Below the pieces are notes generated by a model. The model was not told where the DNA came from. It saw nothing but the letters and a program-made list of their open reading frames with translations, and searched no databases. 57,660 bases of DNA. Source: a virus. The stretch covers positions 1 through 57,660 of the IMG/VR virus record IMGVR_UViG_3300042691_027362; one strand, written 5' to 3'. A program made the position numbers and the translations under genes. Within the stretch, counting starts at the first letter, position 1. Each line of letters starts with the position of its first letter. Below, one piece after another: positions 13,729 through 21,190 of this stretch.

Positions 13729-14378
13729 TACCATTCCAAGGCTCCAGATATAGAGGGAAACTGTTTTTTAAATATAACCTTAATCGCTTTCGCAATGTCA
13801 GCATGTTCTTTTTGAGTCCCATTTTCCGAACGTAGCTCTATATAATGAATCCAATTTCTAACATTTCCAGTCATGTAAAGCGTAGTTTGAGTAGATAAAG
13901 GAAGCAGGAATCTAGCTTGCTCCTTAGCTATTCCCCGCCGTAGAGCTTCGTCATACTCAGCCTTTGCCTCTGTCCACAACCTATTCTGTTGTCTATTAAA
14001 CCAATCTCTATCCTCTTCGCTCATATCGTCGATAGAGTTTTGCCTATTCTTTGTGTCTTGTCTTCTAGCCTCTACTGGTTCATTTGAAATAGCTTCTGCG
14101 TATCGCTGACTAAACTCCTGAAATACGAAGCTGCGGTGTCTAAGGATTTGTGCGGCAATTGCTCTACTTGTTGTAATCTCTACAGTCATATTGACATGCT
14201 CAAATACTGACCAGTGCTTGTGTTTAATACAGTATCCGAGAAGTTTACTTGATGTTTTAGTGTTCATCTGGTTGGATGGATTTGACACTCTGGCAATGTA
14301 CGACATTAATTCTTCTGAGGATAATTCCTCCAGATGTTTTTTTACAGGCTTAGTGATCGAAATTAATTCTACCTTCAT
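13728..14378 (-). CDS. thyX: Flavin-dependent thymidylate synthase ThyX
   Basis: 216 residues. The ThyX signature RHR-x7-S is present: R80-H81-R82 then SFVFQEF and S90, continuing QRY. It makes dTMP from dUMP using FAD, NADPH and methylene-tetrahydrofolate, as a homotetramer in the cytoplasm. Length is normal for a phage ThyX. With the class II RNR at 16171 it forms a nucleotide-supply module in the same leftward block. Stop is coupled to the next gene. Confidence 0.9.
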   Translation of the reverse strand: MKVELISITKPVKKHLEELSSEELMSYIARVSNPSNQMNTKTSSKLLGYCIKHKHWSVFEHVNMTVEITTSRAIAAQILRHRSFVFQEFSQRYAEAISNEPVEARRQDTKNRQNSIDDMSEEDRDWFNRQQNRLWTEAKAEYDEALRRGIAKEQARFLLPLSTQTTLYMTGNVRNWIHYIELRSENGTQKEHADIAKAIKVIFKKQFPSISGALEW

Positions 14379-14387
14379 GTATATCCC

Positions 14388-14582
14388 TTAAGCAAAATCG
14401 TCGTCTTCTGCGTCGTCGATGTACTTCTGCACCACTTCTGGAGAAACCCCATAATCTTCTTTTGAAAAGTATAGATCTTCCATTGCTTCTTCTAGCTTTG
14501 ATATTGCTATATCCTCACTGGTATACACTCCAACCACTGTTGTGTTCTCGAGATCAACTAAAGTTGCTACGTAAACTCTCAT
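14388..14582 (-). CDS. Small phage protein, acidic C-terminus (64 aa)
   Basis: Start MRVYVATLVDLENTTVVG with AGGTGCTA upstream. Then VYTSEDIAISKLEEAMEDL and an acidic tail (DDAEDDDFA). Short proteins with a VTLVD..NT..GV(Y/F)TSE pattern are common phage accessory proteins without known function. Confidence 0.55.
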   Translation of the reverse strand: MRVYVATLVDLENTTVVGVYTSEDIAISKLEEAMEDLYFSKEDYGVSPEVVQKYIDDAEDDDFA

Positions 14583-14589
14583 TAGCACC

Positions 14590-14952
14590 TCACTGCCTCC
14601 ATATTAAGTTAAATTTTTTATAATAAGTTTGGGATAGTGGATTTTTGATTTTTTTTGCTCCGCTCACTCCAAGATTATAACACAAAACGTAGCCGTTTTT
14701 AATTTTATGAGAGCAACTCTTCTTGAGATTTGACAAGGTCGCCATGGCTAATGCGGTATTTGTAGTTGGGTGAAAGATCCAAGAACTATTATGAAATCTG
14801 TACACTTGACGATTAAGTTGAAACAAGCCTCCATCATTTGTGCGCGACAAGGCTGTTGGGTTCATGTTACTCTCAAGTCTAGCCAATTGAAATGCCACGC
14901 TTGGATCTATTCCATTTATAGCTGAGTACAGAGTTATAACTAAGTTAATCAT
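14590..14952 (-). CDS. Lytic transglycosylase (SLT)-like protein
   Basis: 120 residues with the lysozyme-like core: LARLESNMNPTALSRTNDGG places a catalytic Glu in LES and the xGLFQLN segment, and CYNLGVSGAKKI matches the C-terminal YNxG element of SLT domains. No signal peptide is apparent. It would cleave the glycan strands of peptidoglycan. It lies in the leftward middle cluster, far from the virion genes, so it may serve as an endolysin rather than a virion enzyme. Confidence 0.65.
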   Translation of the reverse strand: MINLVITLYSAINGIDPSVAFQLARLESNMNPTALSRTNDGGLFQLNRQVYRFHNSSWIFHPTTNTALAMATLSNLKKSCSHKIKNGYVLCYNLGVSGAKKIKNPLSQTYYKKFNLIWRQ

Positions 14953-15106
14953 GTTTATCCTTTTTTAATAACCTTTCTAATCCTCTGATAATCTCTATGA
15001 GAAGTCCTTTCTCCTTTTCTAGTCTAACACAGTCCCGACAATCTTCTTTAGTGTATGGACAATGCTGCTGATTACAGGGTGTTTTGCAGAATGGGCATTC
15101 GTTCAT
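14945..15106 (-). CDS. Cys-rich small protein (53 aa)
   Basis: MNECPFCKTPCNQQHCPYTK then DCRDCVRLEKEKG and a basic helix (IRGLERLLKKDKH). Pairs CPFC and CRDC could bind zinc. RBS weak; the end overlaps the transglycosylase start by 8 bp. Confidence 0.45.
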   Translation of the reverse strand: MNECPFCKTPCNQQHCPYTKEDCRDCVRLEKEKGLLIEIIRGLERLLKKDKHD

Positions 15107-15229
15107 TTAAAATCCAATAAGATAACGAGTTCTTCCAAAACTTACTTCAAGATAAAGAGAATTAATCCCCTTTATAACCACGACCCCGAAGGATTTAATT
15201 TGGGTGCTCTTAATTTTAACCATCTCCAT
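15107..15229 (-). CDS. Micro-gene (40 aa)
   Basis: MEMVKIKSTQIKSFGVVVIK then a beta-like end LYLEVSFGRTRYLIGF. ATG behind AAGGAGCTTT, overlapping the end of the upstream gene. Directly abuts the next start. Function unknown. Confidence 0.45.
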   Translation of the reverse strand: MEMVKIKSTQIKSFGVVVIKGINSLYLEVSFGRTRYLIGF

Positions 15230-15548
15230 AAAGCTCCTTTTTGTTTATCCTTACAGTACCTTCTTGTACTTCTCGGGATATTCTAGGACCAATGTCTAAT
15301 AAGATCATGCTTTTTTCGAACATGAGCTGTTTGTATGGAAGGAGGGGATAATTTTTTTTAATGTACGATTTCAATAAGTGCTCAAGTTTCTTGTAGTCTT
15401 TTCTGCAGACCTCAAAAGCCCACACCTGCACATTATCAATACCCGAGTTCCCAAATGCTTTTTTCATACATTTCTTATAAAAATCCACTATAGGATTTTC
15501 CTTTGCATATTTTATTCTTTTTGGAAACTGGATATACGCATACTCCAT
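15216..15548 (-). CDS. Hypothetical protein (110 aa)
   Basis: Start MEYAYIQFPKRIK chosen for AGGAGGTTATT; an upstream in-frame extension crosses the rightward promoter box and is rejected. Contains DFYKKCMKKAFGNSGIDNVQVWAFEVC and a basic helix (YKKLEHLLKSYIKKNYP). Not recognised. Confidence 0.55.
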   Translation of the reverse strand: MEYAYIQFPKRIKYAKENPIVDFYKKCMKKAFGNSGIDNVQVWAFEVCRKDYKKLEHLLKSYIKKNYPLLPYKQLMFEKSMILLDIGPRISREVQEGTVRINKKELYGDG

Positions 15549-15568
15549 AATAACCTCCTGCTTTGTAT

Positions 15569-15584
15569 TATAACAAATGTACAT
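15569..15584 (+). promoter_or_regulatory. Conserved rightward box (putative late promoter)
   Basis: TATAACAAATGTACAT followed by AGAAGGAG, 14 bp before the isolated rightward gene at 15598. Confidence 0.55.
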
Positions 15585-15597
15585 AGAAGGAGCAAAT

Positions 15598-15789
15598 ATG
15601 ATTTGCAAGGTATGCGGACAAGACAAGCAAAAAGAACCGGTAATGCGAGGAGCGGTTACTAGGTTTATCGATGAATCCGGAAAGCTATGGAACGGAAAGG
15701 TCTGTAGCGAATGCTATCGGGAATACAATAGAGAGCGCATGCGTAACAAGAGAAAACAATCAAAAGTTGGAAATCCAAGAAACGTGTAA
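15598..15789 (+). CDS. Zinc-ribbon small protein, lone rightward gene
   Basis: 63 residues, MICKVCGQDKQ then VCSECYREYNRERMRNKRKQ: two CxxC knuckles and a basic tail, the look of a small zinc-binding nucleic-acid protein. Start chosen for AAGGAGCAAAT. It is embedded among leftward genes but has its own copy of the rightward box and overlaps the 3' end of the next - strand gene by 30 bp. Late expression is inferred. Confidence 0.6.
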   Translation: MICKVCGQDKQKEPVMRGAVTRFIDESGKLWNGKVCSECYREYNRERMRNKRKQSKVGNPRNV

Positions 15790-16017
15790 TCTGCATTCAT
15801 TTTCTAATGACTTAAACTCTGTTTTTCTAGCGTAGAATCCTCTCTTTTCAAGCAGGGGAATGCATTTCTTGGCAAGTTCTTTTGTTACAAATACTTCAAA
15901 CTCAAAAAATCCAAGCTCGGCATGAAGATATATCAGGTAGTCAATATCAATTTTTGCTGTATACACAAGTGATTCTGCTTCTCTAGCTATTTTCAATGCT
16001 TTCTTTTTAGTAATCAT
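15760..16017 (-). CDS. Hypothetical protein (85 aa)
   Basis: N-terminal basic helix (MITKKKALKIAREAESLVYTAKI), then LHAELGFFEFEVFVTKELAKKCIPLLEKRGFYARKTE. An alpha/beta pattern; no family known to me. Start overlaps the upstream micro-gene (ATGA). Confidence 0.55.
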   Translation of the reverse strand: MITKKKALKIAREAESLVYTAKIDIDYLIYLHAELGFFEFEVFVTKELAKKCIPLLEKRGFYARKTEFKSLENECRLHVSWISNF

Positions 16018-16169
16018 TTTATAAATCTCTTAACACACTTGTATGACCATGTTTTCTTTGTCTTAGAGATATCTGTACCTATTCTATCACATGTTTGCTT
16101 AAATGCGAAGTTGTAATTGTGAGTAATAGGTGTACCGTTAAGGTACACCGTTAATACATATACCAACAT
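16014..16169 (-). CDS. Micro-gene (51 aa) after the RNR gene
   Basis: MLVYVLTVYLNGTPITHNYN then FAFKQTCDRIGTDISKTKKTW and a basic end (YKCVKRFIK). It starts one base after the RNR stop codon and is coupled to the next gene by ATGA. Its DNA contains the inverted repeat at 16129-16149. Confidence 0.45.
   Translation of the reverse strand: MLVYVLTVYLNGTPITHNYNFAFKQTCDRIGTDISKTKKTWSYKCVKRFIK
16129..16149. repeat. Perfect 8-bp inverted repeat inside micro-gene
   Basis: GGTGTACC, loop GTTAA, GGTACACC. It lies just downstream of the RNR gene on the transcribed strand and could form an mRNA hairpin or bind a regulator. Confidence 0.5.
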
Positions 16170-16170
16170 A

Positions 16171-18024
16171 TCAAAACGTTAGCTCACAAACTCCACCGCT
16201 GCAAGCAAGCTGCTCTGCTCGATTAGTATTGTCCTCCATTTCCAAAACTTTTGTTAGGTCAATATCTTTTACCATCTTATTGTACTTATCAAATGTTTCT
16301 TTCGTACAGTCCTCAAAAGGGGCTTGTTGATATATTGCATCCGAAAAGGGAAGAAGGCTTACTGCAGCATATTGAAATCTGTCTCCCCATAGCTTGTGAA
16401 ACAATAGAGGAACTTCTTCAGGCTTGTAGTTGATAGTACAACTGATGTTGTGAGTATTGGCTCCATCTCTGTGACCCGGAACTACCCAGTTGTTGTAATA
16501 ATGTTTTACTCTATCAAAAAGAGCCTCTGCCGTTTCTTGATGGCGAGTGATAGCGCCCTCTGGAGATTCTTGAGGGATAGTAACTACTACTCCACTAGGA
16601 GAAAAGATGTCATCCTCTACCAATTCTGGAACAATTCTAGACAAGTATCTTGCAAGCTCGTCATCTTTATTCATTCGTACCCTACGCAAATAATACCCCG
16701 AGTGCCTTGCGTGAATCCCAGAGCTGGACCCAAGCACACAACTTGCGGTTCCTTCTGGTTTAATTGCGGTTGTTCTTGCTGCTTGATTAATTCCAATTTT
16801 CTTAGCGTATTTCTCATTGACTTCGAGAACGAGTTTAGCTGCCTTTTTTAGCTGATCCCCTGTCAGTCCACTAGCATCTGCAATTCCCGTAAAGCTGCAT
16901 CCAATGAGTGCTTCGTTTTCTGTAACAGTTCTCCATTTTTCCGATAGATAAGGGAAGTCTGTGAAACCTGCTTGCAAAGTTCCAAGCAATGCAGCAGCGT
17001 ATACTCTATTGTCTAGATCTTTTTCATTTTTTATTCCAGTTAGATTCGTGGTCGTAAGATTACAGAATTGGTTTGATTGCAGACCAATTTCAGCACACGG
17101 ATTAGTTCCCCATTCAAGATCATTTGTCCAAAAAAATCCGGGCTCTCCTGCATTAGAAGCAATGCACATGTCATAAACATTTTTAAATTCTTCAAAAGTG
17201 GTTTCAGTTCGAGGTAATACTGCTGAATTATTGGCTCTTGCCCTGTGCGGATACTTCTCCCACCATGCTCCATGTTTACATGTTAGCATTGAAGTATCAT
17301 TTCTATCAAAAAGAGATATCAGCGCAGCCCTACGAATACCTCCAGAGAGTACACAGTCGGCAATTAGGCAGATGATATCGTGTACATCCAGCGATGTTAG
17401 CTTCTTGCCAACAGACTTAACCAGCATCTCCTCAACCTTCTCTAGCATTTTCCTAAGAGGTTCCGGACCGGGAGCTTTTGCTCCTGTTGTTACAAGGTAA
17501 GATCCCTTTTGACGAACCTTGCTAAAATCAAAAATCGGTCTAATAGCTCCAAAAAAATATGCCGACATTAGCTGATTAAGAGCCTCTGACCATCCTTCGA
17601 TAGAGTCATGAACAACGTACGTGTTCTCTTCTTTTGGTTTCCTGATTGATGGCAACTGCTGAACATGATGTTTCTGAACTGAGTAACCAAAACCTGTTCC
17701 CGACAGTAAAAGAAATAGGGCTTCTGCAAAAATTCTTGGATATGTAATATTTGCAAACGAACAATTAAATAGTCGAACATTATTGCGAAAAATTGCTTCT
17801 CCTCCGAACTGGAGAGAGCGCATTGATGGCATGACATTAAAATCATGAACCTGTTTAAATGCCTTGATAATATCCCTGCTAAGCTTTGGATATTTTTCAA
17901 GATACATTGCGAGATTTCGATTTAGGGTTTCCTCTAGGCTCTCTCGTCGATTAAATGCGTTTAGGTGTTTTGCATAAGTGCGGTAGGCTACAATCTCGCT
18001 CAACAAACGATTAGACTTATTCAT
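16171..18024 (-). CDS. nrdJ: Class II (B12-dependent) ribonucleoside triphosphate reductase
   Basis: 617 residues. The catalytic core NPCAEIGL gives the thiyl cysteine C310 and E312. C88 (LFNCSF) and C321 (QFCNLT) fit the redox pair; the 11-residue C310-C321 spacing equals that of the Lactobacillus leichmannii enzyme (C408/C419). C608 and C613 in CSGGVC form the C-terminal shuttle pair. It reduces NTPs to dNTPs using adenosylcobalamin, needing no oxygen and no small subunit. Shorter than the about 740-residue bacterial monomer. Depends on host B12. Confidence 0.9.
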   Translation of the reverse strand: MNKSNRLLSEIVAYRTYAKHLNAFNRRESLEETLNRNLAMYLEKYPKLSRDIIKAFKQVHDFNVMPSMRSLQFGGEAIFRNNVRLFNCSFANITYPRIFAEALFLLLSGTGFGYSVQKHHVQQLPSIRKPKEENTYVVHDSIEGWSEALNQLMSAYFFGAIRPIFDFSKVRQKGSYLVTTGAKAPGPEPLRKMLEKVEEMLVKSVGKKLTSLDVHDIICLIADCVLSGGIRRAALISLFDRNDTSMLTCKHGAWWEKYPHRARANNSAVLPRTETTFEEFKNVYDMCIASNAGEPGFFWTNDLEWGTNPCAEIGLQSNQFCNLTTTNLTGIKNEKDLDNRVYAAALLGTLQAGFTDFPYLSEKWRTVTENEALIGCSFTGIADASGLTGDQLKKAAKLVLEVNEKYAKKIGINQAARTTAIKPEGTASCVLGSSSGIHARHSGYYLRRVRMNKDDELARYLSRIVPELVEDDIFSPSGVVVTIPQESPEGAITRHQETAEALFDRVKHYYNNWVVPGHRDGANTHNISCTINYKPEEVPLLFHKLWGDRFQYAAVSLLPFSDAIYQQAPFEDCTKETFDKYNKMVKDIDLTKVLEMEDNTNRAEQLACSGGVCELTF

Positions 18025-18042
18025 GCTCCTCCAGATTAAAAT

Positions 18043-19071
18043 TTAAAGACGAATTTCTCTTGCTTTTCCAAAATGCTTTTTCAGCATTTTATTCTTTTCT
18101 TCGATTATTTTAGCACAATCTGTGAAATTTTTTCCAGTTTTTTTGTGCGTAAAACACATTTCTCGGATGTCTACAATCGGCATATTGTTTGTTAAAGACA
18201 GCTCGGCTTCAGAAGGTTCTCTTTTTAAATAAAGATTCATTAGTTTCTTTCTGGCTTCAATGCTTGGATATTCCACTTTCACAAATACATCGATTCGACC
18301 ATTTCTAATCACGTTCTCAGGTATAGACTCTGGGTAGTTTGTGGATAAGAAGTAGATTGCGTTAGAGACTGAGCGAGGACCATCGAGGAACTCTAGCATT
18401 TCTCGAATGTCCTCGGAATTCTCAAGAAGAGACACCGCTTCCTCGAATACGAATATCTTCATTTTGTCTTTTGTAGATGTTTCTATTTTCTCAAGAAATT
18501 TTCTAGTGGGAACTCCATCCATAAAAATAACAATGGCGTTTTTTCTGCGAATAAACTCTCGCAGATAGCTTGTCTTTCCTGTCCCCGGTGGACCAAATAA
18601 AAGTATTCCTAGTTTGTAAGATGAGCAGGAATCGTCATAGATTTTTTTATTATTTATAAAATCTTCAACGGTGCCGTCTAAATCGATAAGACTATCCATA
18701 AGATCGATATACTTATCATCACGCATAACAGTAGGAGTTAGCCGTTCTGGGGTTCCTGAATTTGCATACTCGTGGAAGTATATGCCCTCTGGAATCTCTA
18801 TAGGAGCCTCACGTGGAGTGGTCTTTTCATACACCTCTACTAAATTGTTACTCTGTACATCATAGCTCTTATCCGTCCCCTTTAGGAAATTAGCCATCTT
18901 CTCGGCATCTTCAAAATACTTAAGTTCATGTTTGCTCTTTACAAATGGACTAAAGTATTCTCCACTTGGACCTACAAATTTATACCAGATTTGTTTTTCA
19001 TTACTCAACTCCTCTGGCTGTTCGTCACTTTCTCCGGATATTTTTCCCATTTCTTTTTCTAAGAAATTCAT
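18043..19071 (-). CDS. AAA family ATPase
   Basis: 342 residues. The C-terminal AAA domain has Walker A at 160-168 (GPPGTGKTS), Walker B IFVFEE near 206-211 (Glu in place of the usual Asp), sensor-1 STN near 243-245 and an arginine-finger-like RNGRID near 256-261. The N-terminal 130 residues are a separate polar domain. It resembles single-ring AAA proteins (BCS1/protease-regulator type). Its job is unknown: remodelling a protein or DNA complex. Upstream of the RNR gene by 18 bp. Confidence 0.8.
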   Translation of the reverse strand: MNFLEKEMGKISGESDEQPEELSNEKQIWYKFVGPSGEYFSPFVKSKHELKYFEDAEKMANFLKGTDKSYDVQSNNLVEVYEKTTPREAPIEIPEGIYFHEYANSGTPERLTPTVMRDDKYIDLMDSLIDLDGTVEDFINNKKIYDDSCSSYKLGILLFGPPGTGKTSYLREFIRRKNAIVIFMDGVPTRKFLEKIETSTKDKMKIFVFEEAVSLLENSEDIREMLEFLDGPRSVSNAIYFLSTNYPESIPENVIRNGRIDVFVKVEYPSIEARKKLMNLYLKREPSEAELSLTNNMPIVDIREMCFTHKKTGKNFTDCAKIIEEKNKMLKKHFGKAREIRL

Positions 19072-19430
19072 ACTGGGTTGTTCCTAATTTTTTGCCGCAA
19101 TTGATTTGTGATATCTTCGATTTCGTCACGTGCCTCTGTAGTCTGCATTCTTAACTCCTCGATCTCTTCGGGCGTTCGATCAGTATCTTTGTCTAAAAAA
19201 GCTAGAGCCTTATCCAGAGAGTGGCGAACGATCTCACAAAACTCTACGATGGTCTCAGCATCTCCTCGCTTAAGTTCAACAAATGCTGCATTGTCTGGTT
19301 TAATTTTATCATGTAAACGGTTAAATTCCTTAGCTAGTTCAGTATCTTTTCCGTTTATTGCATTGTTTTCAGACGCTTTGAGCACCTCTAGAATATAGTT
19401 GCGTTGCTTGTCATTCAAATATAATTTCAT
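19068..19430 (-). CDS. Coiled-coil hypothetical protein (120 aa)
   Basis: Start MKLYLNDKQRNYI chosen because AAGGGAGA lies 8 bases upstream; starts further upstream are worse. Helical throughout, acidic (IVRHSLDKALAFLDKD, PEEIEELRMQTTEARDEIEDI). Overlaps the AAA gene by 4 bp, so the two products may work together; no direct evidence. Confidence 0.6.
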   Translation of the reverse strand: MKLYLNDKQRNYILEVLKASENNAINGKDTELAKEFNRLHDKIKPDNAAFVELKRGDAETIVEFCEIVRHSLDKALAFLDKDTDRTPEEIEELRMQTTEARDEIEDITNQLRQKIRNNPV

Positions 19431-19683
19431 CTGATCGTTCTCCCTTGTCATCATTTAGCCGTTCAAAAACGTTATCGCTCAGTCTAATCCGTATGGAGAG
19501 TCCAGAATCGGTAATGGATACATAAAATACTCCAAGACCATCCCAATACATTCGTTGGCTTTTCTTCAAAACTTCAACCAGCTCGTAAGCTGTTACTTTA
19601 AGTATAGCATCCACTTCTGTGTATTTCAAGTTTACGCGCTTTGCCACCTTTTTAGATAACCTATTCATTTTAGCTACGCGCAT
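19411..19683 (-). CDS. HU/IHF-like DNA-binding protein
   Basis: 90 residues: NRLSKKVAKRVNLKYTEVDAIL, a second helix (YELVEVLKKSQR), then DGLGVFYVSI, the place of the HU GLGTF turn, and IRIRLSDNVFERLN in the place of the C-terminal strand/helix. The HU DNA-embracing arms are short or missing. Would compact or bend DNA; identification is by pattern only. Confidence 0.5.
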   Translation of the reverse strand: MRVAKMNRLSKKVAKRVNLKYTEVDAILKVTAYELVEVLKKSQRMYWDGLGVFYVSITDSGLSIRIRLSDNVFERLNDDKGERSDEIIFE

Positions 19684-19684
19684 A

Positions 19685-20086
19685 TTAATATACCCACAAG
19701 CGTTTTCCAGTTTTCTTTGGCTCTCTTACATCGACATGTACGAATTTTTTATTACGCCCATCCCCAATGTTATCAAATAGATTATAGCATATTTCGTACA
19801 GATCGTCCAATTCGTCCAAATTCATTAGAGACGGGGCAATATCAGCCGCGAGACCTGACATATGCGCACTTCCTACTTTTCCTCCGACAGCAGCGTTATG
19901 CTCTGGACAACGATATCCAGAGTTAACTATTATACCTTTTCCATAAAAGTCTCGTACTTGTTGGAGTTTATCTATTAGCTTCTGATCGATGAATTGATCT
20001 ACACACCTTGAACACGAACATTCAAACTCTTTAGAGTTAAAGTTTTTACTCAACTGCTTGTTGTCGCCTTTTTTAAATGATATCAT
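19685..20086 (-). CDS. Peptidase M15-type endolysin (D-Ala-D-Ala carboxypeptidase family)
   Basis: 133 residues from MISFKKGDNKQ (GGGAGA upstream). GYRCPEHNAAVGG, then SAHMSGLAADI and FVHVDV supply the H-x6-D and H zinc ligands of the M15_3 family. It would cut peptide bonds in peptidoglycan. N-terminal CSCSRC is an added cysteine cluster. No signal peptide, so access to the wall would need a holin or virion delivery. First leftward gene after the divergent control region. Confidence 0.8.
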   Translation of the reverse strand: MISFKKGDNKQLSKNFNSKEFECSCSRCVDQFIDQKLIDKLQQVRDFYGKGIIVNSGYRCPEHNAAVGGKVGSAHMSGLAADIAPSLMNLDELDDLYEICYNLFDNIGDGRNKKFVHVDVREPKKTGKRLWVY

Positions 20087-20484
20087 TTTTTTAAATCTCC
20101 CTATGTACATTTGTTTAAGCAAAACGTATATTATGCCATGCGTCACTTAATAATATTAACTAGTTAGTTTTCAGTAATGGGATAATCTACGATTAAGAAA
20201 ATATACGGAAAGGAGTATAAATATATAGTATACTATTATACGTATCGTATACGATGGAGTGTACTTTCCTATACGTTTCGCAGCTCGCTTTAGGCTCGCT
20301 GCGTAAATTGCGTATACTCTATAGTAATATTATACACACGATACGCAAAAACGACCAAATTATTTTTTTAGTGTACATAAATAACAAATATAACTGAGAT
20401 GATGTAAGTTCGACTGCCCCTAGTGGGGATACAAAACAATACAAGCGATTAACACAGATTCTCAATTTAACATAGGTATTTTAA
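20087..20484. other. Divergent control region between leftward and rightward blocks
   Basis: No gene seen. Very rich in TATA/GTATAC words on both strands. Contains the perfect palindrome ATCGTATACGAT (about 20244-20255), a CGCAGC...GCTGCG inverted repeat near 20278-20303 that could form a hairpin, a full copy of the rightward box, and a CCCC-TAGT-GGGG hairpin near 20417 in the leader of the morphogenesis operon. Leftward promoter position is not clear. Confidence 0.55.
20380..20395 (+). promoter_or_regulatory. Conserved rightward box (putative late promoter) of morphogenesis block
   Basis: AATAACAAATATAACT followed by GAGATGATG. It precedes the terminase/portal genes with a 90-base leader. 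Confidence 0.65.
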
Positions 20485-20772
20485 ATGCGAAATTATGATT
20501 TAATACTCATATTGGTAAGTCTTTTTGTCGTTAGAATTATAGCTTTTTCGGCTAGTTATGCAGACGCTATTTGTTTACTATCTCTCGTAGCATATAAGTT
20601 CGGTAAAGATTTTCTTGTTCTCAAGAGGATTTCTTCTGATTTCGAGAGCAAGTTGCAGTCGCAGGAAAAAGAAACAAATGCAAAGCTCGGCGTTCTTGCA
20701 GAGGAGATTGTAAAAGTAAAAAACTCCTCAGAAGGCTTAAAGGCTGCTATTAATCTGACAGCTAAGAGGTAG
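20485..20772 (+). CDS. Membrane-anchored coiled-coil protein (95 aa)
   Basis: N-terminal membrane segment (LILILVSLFVVRIIAFSAS), a second hydrophobic stretch (AICLLSLVAYKF) and a coiled coil (SDFESKLQSQEKETNAKLGVL). It lies first in the late operon, just before the terminase genes. Could be a holin-like or spanin-like protein; unrecognised. Confidence 0.55.
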   Translation: MRNYDLILILVSLFVVRIIAFSASYADAICLLSLVAYKFGKDFLVLKRISSDFESKLQSQEKETNAKLGVLAEEIVKVKNSSEGLKAAINLTAKR

Positions 20773-20773
20773 C

Positions 20774-21190
20774 ATGAAGCTAGTATCAGCGGATGACGTT
20801 AGGGATATTTTAAGTCAGAACGAAGAGCTTAAGAAATATGGCGAAAAGCTCACGCAAACAAACTTAAAATTACAACAAGAGCTTGAGCAGACAAAAGACA
20901 AGTTGAAACATCTTGAAGAATTGTCCAAAGCTAACAGTAGTCCGCTTGCAATCGGTTCTAACGAGGAAGATGTTTGTCGAATCGAGATTGGCAGATATTA
21001 CAACCTAGTAAAGACCAGACCTCTTGAGTTTAACGAAGTGAAGGCATTTGAGATTTATGTCAAGTCATTGATGCTCATTCGAGGAAAAGGCGCAGTTGAA
21101 GAAAAGAAATCTAAAAAAACACAACAGCTAAGTGAAGATCAACTGCTACAACTAGCGTTGCAGGTTGTAGATGACACAAACGAACAATAG
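20774..21190 (+). CDS. Putative small terminase subunit
   Basis: 138 residues. A coiled coil (EELKKYGEKLTQTNLKLQQELEQTKDKL) is followed by CRIEIGRYYNLVKTRPLEFNEVKAFEIYVKSL, a compact helical domain, and a Q/L-rich tail. The length, the coiled-coil/helix layout and the position directly upstream of (and overlapping) the large terminase gene support the call; no sequence motif proves it. Confidence 0.55.
   Translation: MKLVSADDVRDILSQNEELKKYGEKLTQTNLKLQQELEQTKDKLKHLEELSKANSSPLAIGSNEEDVCRIEIGRYYNLVKTRPLEFNEVKAFEIYVKSLMLIRGKGAVEEKKSKKTQQLSEDQLLQLALQVVDDTNEQ

Noticed and set aside
16450-16851. 133-residue rightward frame inside the RNR gene
   Set aside because: Shadow of the RNR coding sequence with no initiation signals.
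20400-20440. GTTCGACTGCCCC looking like a tRNA T-arm or tmRNA end
   Set aside because: No acceptor, D or anticodon stems can be drawn around it; only a simple hairpin remains.
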